Positions 58,601 to 64,000 of a stretch of 64,000 nucleotides of DNA are shown piece by piece. The first letter of the stretch is position 1, and every line of letters begins with the position of its first letter. The stretch is taken from positions 1 through 64,000 of the forward strand of contig CALSPN010000006.1 in NCBI GenBank assembly GCA_943788245.1, written 5' to 3'. Under the pieces are notes generated by a model that searched no databases, was not told the DNA's origin, and saw only the letters and a program-made list of their open reading frames with translations. The stretch comes from an uncultured Verrucomicrobiae bacterium. GTDB taxonomy: Bacteria; Verrucomicrobiota; Verrucomicrobiia; Limisphaerales; AAA164-E04. The translations under genes were made by a program, and so were the position numbers.

Positions 58601-59534
58601 CTTTGCGTGCAGAGGCCGTGGCATCCTCACGACTTCGATTGGCGGCAAGTTGGCATTGTTCGATCAAGCCGGTGCAATTTGCGAATAAATTCACGAAGGA
58701 GCGTGCGGCACCTCGGGCCAGGATGTAGCCCATCGCGTATACAATCATTACCAGCCCCCCCATACCCCCGAACCCCATCAAGATCCGGTTCTGAGTTGCA
58801 CCAATGGCATCGGATACCTGTGGTATCAGGAATACAATCGCTCCGCCAATGCCAAGGCAACACAGGATCAGCCAGATGGAGACGAAGGAAAAGAGGCGGG
58901 CCAGAGCGTTGTGAGCGGAAAAAGAGAGAGACGATTCGAGCTCAGTCAACTGGGATTTCAATGACTCAAGCAGTGCATGCTCATCTTGGATGCTTACTTC
59001 GCCAGGAGAAGGTTGTCCTCCATCTCGCAGCCACTTCCTGAAATTACCATAACCTTTGAAAACCCTCCAACCAAGCCCGCCAATGCTTTCAAGACGCTGG
59101 GTCTCATTTGATAATTCAGCCGAAAGAGTTTTCCCTGCATGATCCACCGATTGCAGATCAGCGTCGTGCGCGCGATTAGCCTGCAAAAGTTCTTTTTGAT
59201 TTTCATACTTCTGTTGACTGCGCGTTTGCTCGGCGGTCTCATTCAATGCCTTCTGCGCATTCTCATAAGCATGATCAATACGAACCTTGCGCGCGGCAAA
59301 GTGGGATTCGAGTCGAATTCGCTCCTCATTCAGAGCGTCCATCGCCTTTTGTGTTTCAGCTTCAGCCTGTCGTTTGAAGCGCGCGTTTTCCAACGCAGAT
59401 TTTTGCTGAATGGACTTCAATTCGCGATCGCGTGATGCGATCAATGCCTTCTCGCGAACCCCCAGCTCCTCCATGGTCTGGCGGAGCTTTTCCAAGGTCG
59501 AGATCGATTGACCTGCTGTGAGTATTTTAGCCAC
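55602..59534 (-). CDS. FtsK/SpoIIIE (EccC-like) membrane ATPase with N-terminal coiled coil
   Basis: 1310 residues, GTG start at 59534 preceded by GAGGAAAG, overlapping the small gene upstream by eight bases. Residues ~10-150 are a Glu/Gln/Arg-rich coiled coil; two transmembrane helices lie at ~215-238 and ~252-273; ~310-440 is again helical. Three RecA-like modules follow: D1 ~505-690 with no Walker A; D2 ~740-1000 with Walker A AGKTGSGKST (Lys775), Walker B LLMIDEF (Asp877, Glu878) and the FtsK-like QGRAFGIHVILGSQT; D3 ~1030-1290 with a degenerate P-loop IIGQNEEMA. This three-ATPase order is that of EccC/EssC of type VII secretion; no FHA domain is present. Confidence 0.88.
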   Translation of the reverse strand: MAKILTAGQSISTLEKLRQTMEELGVREKALIASRDRELKSIQQKSALENARFKRQAEAETQKAMDALNEERIRLESHFAARKVRIDHAYENAQKALNETAEQTRSQQKYENQKELLQANRAHDADLQSVDHAGKTLSAELSNETQRLESIGGLGWRVFKGYGNFRKWLRDGGQPSPGEVSIQDEHALLESLKSQLTELESSLSFSAHNALARLFSFVSIWLILCCLGIGGAIVFLIPQVSDAIGATQNRILMGFGGMGGLVMIVYAMGYILARGAARSFVNLFANCTGLIEQCQLAANRSREDATASARKVLQTIESRLEAAWLDADVSATEQCERGLNKLLPQRNRLMARHESMLATALKRLSESRSSGLDDGNFAFHEKDEKGETDQQALQTEVTLRFDQEIGDVVSDWNRLIPAWCSDLNTSREAVQQLEQTWNTASTQGWEVPLSGEPAGCFAQITIDWKEFAPSVPVDSSMHLPKGTCLQVPMVFKMPLGESVLFESEGPAPEHIIEAINHTALELLLTAPAGRMRFTLIDPVGLGKNFAGLMHLADYDDQLINRRIWTQPNQIEQCLLDLTEHMEKVTQMYLRNEYDTLAEYNQVAGNIAEKYHVLVVSDFPTGFSESALRRLHNIAVSGARCGVFLLLHRDRRQAMSEDAVVHDLREHCVWIQSQKKGYRLGAHAWTGVHLNWMDRVKFQDTVHLIHQIGQANVDSNRVEVPFSQITPKPDACWTQDTSASLKVPIGRTGASKLQYLTLGKGTQQHALIAGKTGSGKSTLFHIIVSNLSLWCSPDQVEFYLIDFKKGVEFKCYAAHKLPHARVVAIESDREFGLSVLERVDQELRRRGDLFREKGVQDLARYRSAEDTQPLPRTLLMIDEFQEYFVEDDHVAQNAAVLLDRIVRQGRAFGIHVILGSQTLGGAYTLARTTFAQMAVRIALQCDEADSYLIMDENNAAPRLLSRPGEGIYNNRNGAVEGNSPFQTVWLNDDERDTYLQQVSTLAQNHASKETGPVVFEGNAPADIKDNHELAVALGIEPSGGPEETCAWLGAPNSIKGPTGAAFGAQSSSNLLIIGQNEEMAFSMIISSLISLAAQQSSDRAEFIVLDAFPDHSAKREMMDQVIAMLPHRVRSLKDERLEDIMERLETHMDRRAEHGAVHGEIYFIVIGLQLFKKLRPEDEFSFSANDEEGESKPGAVLDRIIREGSSLGVRVLATMDSYNSSQRFLNRKALSEFEMRVLFQMSANDSAALIDHTKASQLGLHRALFYNERRGYTEVFRPYAMPDGSWLSDVRDHFGKRSPRLSKSSGDTCTP

Positions 59535-59736
59535 AATCTTTCCTCACTTTCTTCAAGATAACATCCAGCTTTTCCATCCCATGCACGGCTCGGTTCACGC
59601 TTGATTCGAGTTCCTTGATGTAGTCACGCTCGAATGTGTCCGCCTTGCTATCTTTCCAAACCGATCGCGTCCGTTCCCATGTTCGAAGGAGATCTTTGGT
59701 CAATGCCATTAATTGATTGCGTGCGTGCAAACTCAT
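59527..59736 (-). CDS. WXG100-like small protein (WKD variant)
   Basis: 69 residues, all helical, of the size and shape of a shortened WXG100/ESAT-6 protein: helix one RNQLMALTKDLLRTWERTRS, a turn VWKDSKADTF in place of WxG with a following Phe, then helix two ERDYIKELESSVNRAVHGME. Starts inside the preceding coiled-coil gene (ATGA overlap, 59733-59736). No signal peptide. Probably a partner or substrate of the ATPase encoded directly downstream; this rests on position and pattern. Confidence 0.6.
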   Translation of the reverse strand: MSLHARNQLMALTKDLLRTWERTRSVWKDSKADTFERDYIKELESSVNRAVHGMEKLDVILKKVRKDCG

Positions 59737-60317
59737 GATTCCAGCTCTCCCAACTTCTTGTTGACTTCGTTACCCCGCTGATCCGGCAAACCAGTTCCCC
59801 CATCTAAAGCCTCAACCATGTCCGATCGATCCGAATCAAGCGATTTACGTCGATCCGCATAACCCTCCAAAGTACGAATGATTCGATCAAGGAGAGCGGC
59901 GCCTTGTTTCAGGTCCTGAAACATGACCGCTTGGAGTTTTTCCACTTCACGCCCCAGCGGTTCCACGTCGCTTTGATATCGACGACACCACTTTTTTACT
60001 CGATGAAGCTTTTCTTCGGCTTCCTGAAAGGCTTGCTTGGCGCGTTGAAGGGCTACTTGCTGTGCATCGCTGGAATGACGCATTTGTGAGAGCTTGGCTC
60101 CAAAGATTTCATTTCGCGTCTCCTCCAGAGCACGCCGTTTGAGACGCACTTGATGTTCCCAAAAAGGTTTTTGCTGTTCTTCCAGCCAGATCAGCGTTCG
60201 CTTGAGATCGCTGCCGACTTCATCCATGGTCGTTATCGACTTTTCGAGGTACTGAACTAGCTTCACCCGGAACAATTCCAAAGCGTCCACCGAATGTATC
60301 TGAGCCTTTGAGGGCAT
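59733..60317 (-). CDS. Coiled-coil protein of the ATPase operon
   Basis: 194 residues, no signal peptide or membrane segment. The N-terminus has SVDALELFRVKLVQYLEKS and LKRTLIWLEEQQKPFWEHQVRLKRR, with Trp residues in amphipathic helices, then long coiled coil through residue ~165 and a Gly/Asp-rich tail. I associate this pattern with planctomycete proteins next to WXG100-like genes, from memory and not checked. It begins two bases after the WXG100-like gene and overlaps the next gene, so it belongs to the operon; structural or chaperone role is possible. Confidence 0.6.
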   Translation of the reverse strand: MPSKAQIHSVDALELFRVKLVQYLEKSITTMDEVGSDLKRTLIWLEEQQKPFWEHQVRLKRRALEETRNEIFGAKLSQMRHSSDAQQVALQRAKQAFQEAEEKLHRVKKWCRRYQSDVEPLGREVEKLQAVMFQDLKQGAALLDRIIRTLEGYADRRKSLDSDRSDMVEALDGGTGLPDQRGNEVNKKLGELES

Positions 60318-60319
60318 GG

Positions 60320-60592
60320 CTATCGTTGCTCCAGATAATCCTCGATCCGCTGCGCTTTGCGAAGCAAGAAGGGGGTATGTTCGTTCGACACTTCAACAAA
60401 TTTCTTCAAAGCCCGCATGGTCTGACTGAATTCCTCTGCAAACCGTTGGTGTTCCTGATCCTGCCAACTGTCGCCAAGCGCCTTGAACCGCGCATCCAGC
60501 AAAGTCATTCCCTGCTGAAGGCCTGCATTAAAGTGCTTCAACTCCTTCGCGAAGCGTCGAACTTCTTCCGGATCCATGATTGCTTTTGACAT
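60320..60592 (-). CDS. WXG100-like protein (WQD variant)
   Basis: 90 residues, the first gene of the operon, with AAGG nine bases before the ATG. Two helices flank SWQDQEHQRFAEEF, which fits the WXG100 fold (aromatic W, turn, Phe in the next helix) with Asp in place of Gly. Preceding helix: DPEEVRRFAKELKHFN; following: FSQTMRALKKFVEVSN. No signal peptide, as is normal for type VII substrates, and no YxxxD/E-like tail that I can assign with confidence (tail KAQRIEDYLEQR has no strict match). Candidate secreted or structural component of the system run by the ATPase. Confidence 0.72.
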   Translation of the reverse strand: MSKAIMDPEEVRRFAKELKHFNAGLQQGMTLLDARFKALGDSWQDQEHQRFAEEFSQTMRALKKFVEVSNEHTPFLLRKAQRIEDYLEQR

Positions 60593-60709
60593 CAGCGTCG
60601 CCTTTCCATTTGTTTTCTAAAATCCCTTACAGCAATGATTGGGAGCAAGTATCAGACCAATTGGGCACATTTGGGTTTACTTGGCAACATCAGTTTTGAG
60701 GGAGCATTT

Positions 60710-61789
60710 TTACCAATTATTGAGGAGATCAACCATAGCGAGCCCCATGGCTTCCCCGATGTTCATGTAGGTTTCAGCATTGCCGTTGTAATGGCCACCA
60801 GAACTACCGCCTTTGGACAATGGATGGCTATAGACTGCCGCTACGTTGCCTTTGAACTCAGGATAACTGGAGGAGCGGCTATCCACGGCTAACATGGCAT
60901 CCAGTATTTTCCTTCCTTTGCCTGTGTCCTCCTTGCTCGTTTGCCCCAGGGAAGCACAGACGAATTTTGCTTCGGGTGCGTTGAAATCCTTACGCAATTG
61001 TTTGATGAGATGAACAAGATTTGTTTTGTAATGGGCGGAGAGCGCTTCGCTTCGACTGTCACGATCTCCCTGCCACCAGAAGAAACCGGCAATCTCGTAT
61101 TTCTCTGCGCCGGGATAATACGTATCGAGCTCACTCAATACTTCTTTGACTCTCGCAATGTCCCCATCATATTGCATGCCCGCATACCAAGTGATCTTCT
61201 TGGGATCGGTGCCTTTTTGCCAACGCTCGGGTGAACCTTCGTAACCCGGATGCACCCAGGTCACACCCTTGGAATCGGTGAACTCATATCCTTCGCTACC
61301 CGGAGGCAACAAATCCCAACCCAGAGCTCGATTGCCAATACAACTCTTGAGCAGCAGAACAGGTTCGTTGATTGCTTGGCCCAGGTAATGGCCTATGCCA
61401 ATTTCCGGTCCGATATTGCTTTGACCGATGGTCAACCAGTCATTGACAAAAACCTGCATCCCGCCAAGACCACTTCCCATGACTCGCACATTGCGAACGT
61501 CATTGCGCACTGTCCAAGCCCCATCTTCATCAATGAGGTAAGGATACAGCCCCTTTTCCCTTGCTGCGTGAGACAAAGAGCCTTCGGGCCCTTTTCGGCC
61601 CGGCTCAATACGACCGAAACCCAACATATTGGATTGCCCCATCATGATATAAACCTTGACCGGCTTCGTCATATCTGGCGATTGACCGTCAGGATCAGGC
61701 GATGACGGTCCGCAACCCGACACAATACAGGTGCAGGCGCACGCGTGAAGCAGCGCAACAATCAGTATCATCTGGAATCTAATTTTCAT
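60710..61789 (-). CDS. SGNH/sialate O-acetylesterase-like lipoprotein
   Basis: About 359 residues with signal peptide and lipobox (CIVSGC). The carbohydrate esterase domain (SASA, DUF303-like) has the catalytic Ser in IMMGQSNMLGFGR, oxyanion Gly/Asn residues downstream, FFWWQGDRDS and a C-terminal His in GGHYNGNAETYMNIGEAM. It removes acetyl groups from carbohydrates such as sialic acid or xylan; which one is unknown. Upstream of the WXG100-like gene by about 118 bases on the same strand but in an unrelated function class, so probably a separate transcript. Frame open upstream of 61789. Confidence 0.85.
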   Translation of the reverse strand: MKIRFQMILIVALLHACACTCIVSGCGPSSPDPDGQSPDMTKPVKVYIMMGQSNMLGFGRIEPGRKGPEGSLSHAAREKGLYPYLIDEDGAWTVRNDVRNVRVMGSGLGGMQVFVNDWLTIGQSNIGPEIGIGHYLGQAINEPVLLLKSCIGNRALGWDLLPPGSEGYEFTDSKGVTWVHPGYEGSPERWQKGTDPKKITWYAGMQYDGDIARVKEVLSELDTYYPGAEKYEIAGFFWWQGDRDSRSEALSAHYKTNLVHLIKQLRKDFNAPEAKFVCASLGQTSKEDTGKGRKILDAMLAVDSRSSSYPEFKGNVAAVYSHPLSKGGSSGGHYNGNAETYMNIGEAMGLAMVDLLNNW

Positions 61790-62084
61790 ACTACTTTCGA
61801 GAGGCCCAACATACCGCAGGAATCCCTGCTCAACATGATGTCGATCATAGACGGTTTCATACAAAAAGCAAAGTCAGTATTACAAAGCAATATGGAGATA
61901 GAAGCATCGCGGAAAGCGCTTTAGGTGCATGATTAATGATAATTTCACACTCAACAGCAATGGTTAGTGAACTAGATATACACCTAAGGATATTAATTTT
62001 TTGGAGGAGTACGTGCCAGCGCTGTCCAGATCATTTTAATGTTAGAAATAGTCCGCAGGGAAAACTCCAGAAGCCCATTTCAAG

Positions 62085-64000
62085 TCAGTTCTCTTTGACT
62101 CTGGGTTGGAGTAATTTGGCAATAAGCGCTGTCCAACCCGTTTGATGACAGGCTCCTACGCCACGCCCACTGTCACCGTGAAAGTATTCATAAAACCAGA
62201 TGCAATCTTTGAATTGTGGATTCAACTGAATATCGGGATGATGCTTGTAAATAGGACGATGCCCTTGATCGTCCCTGCGAAAAAGATCCCCCAGACGATT
62301 GGAAATATCCTCAGCAACTTCTTCAAGAGTGAGCTTTTGTCCCGAGTTGGAAGGCGATTCGACTTTAAAATCGCTTCCGTAATAGTGGTGAAAGCGTTGG
62401 AGAGATTCAATAAGCAGGAAATTGACAGGAAACCAGATGGGACCACGCCAATTTGAATTACCGCCAAACATATGGGTATTGGATTCAGCCGGTTGATAAT
62501 CCACTTTTGAAGAACCGTTGCAATGCTTCGTTTTCCCCTCACAGTGCAAGACATAGGGATGTTTCTCATGTATTTTGGACATTGACCTGACACCGTATGA
62601 GGAAAGGAACTCATCTTCGTCCAGCATCCGCCGCAATAAACATTTGAGTCGACTTCCACGCAAGAGGGAAAACAAATGACGATGTCCTCTGCCAGGTTCG
62701 TTCCAACGTGAAACAAGCGAGGCCAATTCCGGTCGGTTCTTAAGTATCCAGTCAAGGTGTTCGTTGAACCTCGGCACCCTTTCAAGCAATTCCGGTTCGA
62801 GCACTTCCACCGCGAATATGGGGATCAGTCCCACAATGGAACGCACTTTGACGTGAATCGGTTTTTCTTCAGGAAAGTGTAAAACATCATAAAAGAACTC
62901 ATCCTCTTCATCCCACAAACTAATGCCCGACTCACCAATATTGGTCATGGCTTTTGCGATGGCCAGGAAGTGATTTAAAAACTTGATGGCGATTTCTTGA
63001 TAGACCGGATTCTGCAGTGAAAGCTCCAGTGCCATGCGCATCATATTGAGTGAATACATCGCCATCCACGCAGTACCATCTGCCTGATCCAACTGCCCAC
63101 CTCCGGGAACTGGAATGCTTCGATCAAAGACCCCAATGTTATCCAGTCCAAGAAAACCACCCTGAAAGACATTTCGATTGTCCACGTCCTTACGGTTCAC
63201 CCACCATGTAAAATTCAGGAGCAGTTTATGAAAGACTTGTTCGAGAAAACGACGGTCTGCAAATCCGTTGCGTTTACGGTCCATCTGGTAGACACGCCAT
63301 GCACCCCAAGCATGAACAGGCGGATTTACATCTCCAAAAGACCATTCGTAGGCGGGAATTTGCCCATTAGGGTGGAGGTATGATTCCTGAAGCATTAATA
63401 GCATTTGCTCCTTGGCAAATTCGGTATCGATCAGAGCGAAAGGAACACAATGGAAAGCTAAATCCCAGGCGGCATACCAGGGATATTCCCACTTGTCTGG
63501 CATGGAAATGATGTCGGCATTTTTTAAATGAAGCCATTCATGATTGCGTCCATGGTGTCGTGAAGCTGAGGGAGCTGGCTGCCCCGGATCCCCAGCTATC
63601 CACTTTTCAACGTCATAATAATAAAACTGTTTACTCCAGATCAAACCTGCAAAAGCTTGCCTCTGGATTAACCGTTCATCAGGGCTTTCGATATTTTCTT
63701 GAAGGTGACCGTAAAAACGATCCGCCGAATTCCTGATCTGCTGAAATGTTTCATCAAATCCTTCAAATGGCTTGATCGCTTTTTGTGACGTCAGGCGAAA
63801 CCTTAATTTTCTGGTTTCTCCAGCTTCTAACTTCAAACGATGCAGCGCGGCGCATTTAGTACCCTGCCCATTGGGGTTGATCGCCTTTGAATTACCATGA
63901 ACAAGGTATTCGTGAAACGCATCCTTCCAATAACCTTGAGGCTTCGAACCCAATCTGTGTTCTGGACGTGATTCATTGTCCGTGAAGATTAGATCATCTG
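62085..64000 (-). CDS. GH63-like (MGH1-type) glucosidase, 5' end outside window
   Basis: At least 638 residues; the frame stays open to position 64000, so the start is missing. The visible part shows a beta-sandwich edge ending LEAGETRKLRFRL, then an (alpha/alpha)6 barrel with FAGLIWSKQFYYYDVEKWI, YPWYAAWDLAFHCVPFALID, YEWSFGDVNPPVHAWG and GNSNWRGPIWFPVNFLLIES, motifs of GH63-type and MGH1-type glycoside hydrolases found in PVC bacteria. General acid and base residues cannot be named safely. Probably cytoplasmic, cleaving alpha-glucosides such as mannosylglycerate-type solutes or glucosylglycerate; this is a guess from the family. A 295-base gap without a gene separates it from the esterase gene. 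Confidence 0.82.
   Translation of the reverse strand, partial: DDLIFTDNESRPEHRLGSKPQGYWKDAFHEYLVHGNSKAINPNGQGTKCAALHRLKLEAGETRKLRFRLTSQKAIKPFEGFDETFQQIRNSADRFYGHLQENIESPDERLIQRQAFAGLIWSKQFYYYDVEKWIAGDPGQPAPSASRHHGRNHEWLHLKNADIISMPDKWEYPWYAAWDLAFHCVPFALIDTEFAKEQMLLMLQESYLHPNGQIPAYEWSFGDVNPPVHAWGAWRVYQMDRKRNGFADRRFLEQVFHKLLLNFTWWVNRKDVDNRNVFQGGFLGLDNIGVFDRSIPVPGGGQLDQADGTAWMAMYSLNMMRMALELSLQNPVYQEIAIKFLNHFLAIAKAMTNIGESGISLWDEEDEFFYDVLHFPEEKPIHVKVRSIVGLIPIFAVEVLEPELLERVPRFNEHLDWILKNRPELASLVSRWNEPGRGHRHLFSLLRGSRLKCLLRRMLDEDEFLSSYGVRSMSKIHEKHPYVLHCEGKTKHCNGSSKVDYQPAESNTHMFGGNSNWRGPIWFPVNFLLIESLQRFHHYYGSDFKVESPSNSGQKLTLEEVAEDISNRLGDLFRRDDQGHRPIYKHHPDIQLNPQFKDCIWFYEYFHGDSGRGVGACHQTGWTALIAKLLQPRVKEN

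Noticed and set aside
1-64000. CRISPR arrays, tRNA or rRNA genes, transposases
   Set aside because: No spaced repeats, clover-leaf with T arm other than the tmRNA, or transposase motif was seen by eye; small elements could be missed.

Overview
This 64 kb window looks like a chromosomal segment of a marine or otherwise aquatic member of the PVC bacteria, most likely Verrucomicrobiota. The reasons are a prepilin-like protein ending in the DG-type pseudopilin pattern, a DUF1592/DUF1552/DUF1080 cluster next to an ECF sigma factor, sulfatases, Tat-exported Gfo/Idh/MocA proteins, and several secreted proteins with a verrucomicrobial-looking C-terminal module. Planctomycetota or Lentisphaerota cannot be excluded by eye. 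No database search was run; all names rest on recognised motifs.

Layout. 1-21 kb is mostly housekeeping: aspS (cut by the window edge), cutA, an operon hom-thrC-lysC, a VCBS-repeat secreted protein, a creatininase-family enzyme, a DUF362-ROK-PLP enzyme-SDR gene run, a TPR lipoprotein, dnaG, a methyltransferase, a myo-inositol oxygenase, a DnaK paralogue, a DUF1015 gene and the tmRNA gene ssrA. 22-27 kb holds three adjoining reading frames (DUF1592, DUF1552, DUF1080) that are all interrupted by frameshifts, preceded on the same strand by an ECF sigma factor, a probable anti-sigma factor and a periplasmic protein. 29-43 kb is a region of secreted polysaccharide- and phosphate-ester-active proteins with a 235 bp duplication of the end of a phosphodiesterase gene and gene fragments, then a symporter, a pectate lyase-like protein and an oxidoreductase. 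43-53 kb has a pseudopilin, an overlapping ferredoxin and U32 (RNA hydroxylase-like) pair, a sulfatase, a frameshifted hydrolase, a metallophosphoesterase and a CIA30-FAS1-FAS1 protein with two tiny membrane proteins.

The most notable system is a tight four-gene operon on the minus strand at 55.6-60.6 kb: two small WXG100-like proteins in which the WxG turn reads WxD, a coiled-coil protein, and a 1310-residue membrane-anchored FtsK/EccC-like ATPase with three RecA-like modules of which only the middle one keeps Walker motifs. It resembles the core of a type VII secretion system reduced to ATPase plus small helical partners, with a long coiled coil in place of the usual N-terminal domain. It is followed upstream by a SGNH-type esterase and a partial GH63-like glucosidase.

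Two themes run through the window. First, single-base frameshifts interrupt aspS, the dnaK paralogue, an alpha/beta hydrolase and the three DUF genes; because aspS should be essential and its lesion is in a run of seven G, some of these are probably sequence errors, while the FAD-oxidoreductase and phosphodiesterase remnants carry stop codons and truncations and look like real decay. Second, few genes show a good Shine-Dalgarno sequence, so several start sites are chosen from protein similarity alone.
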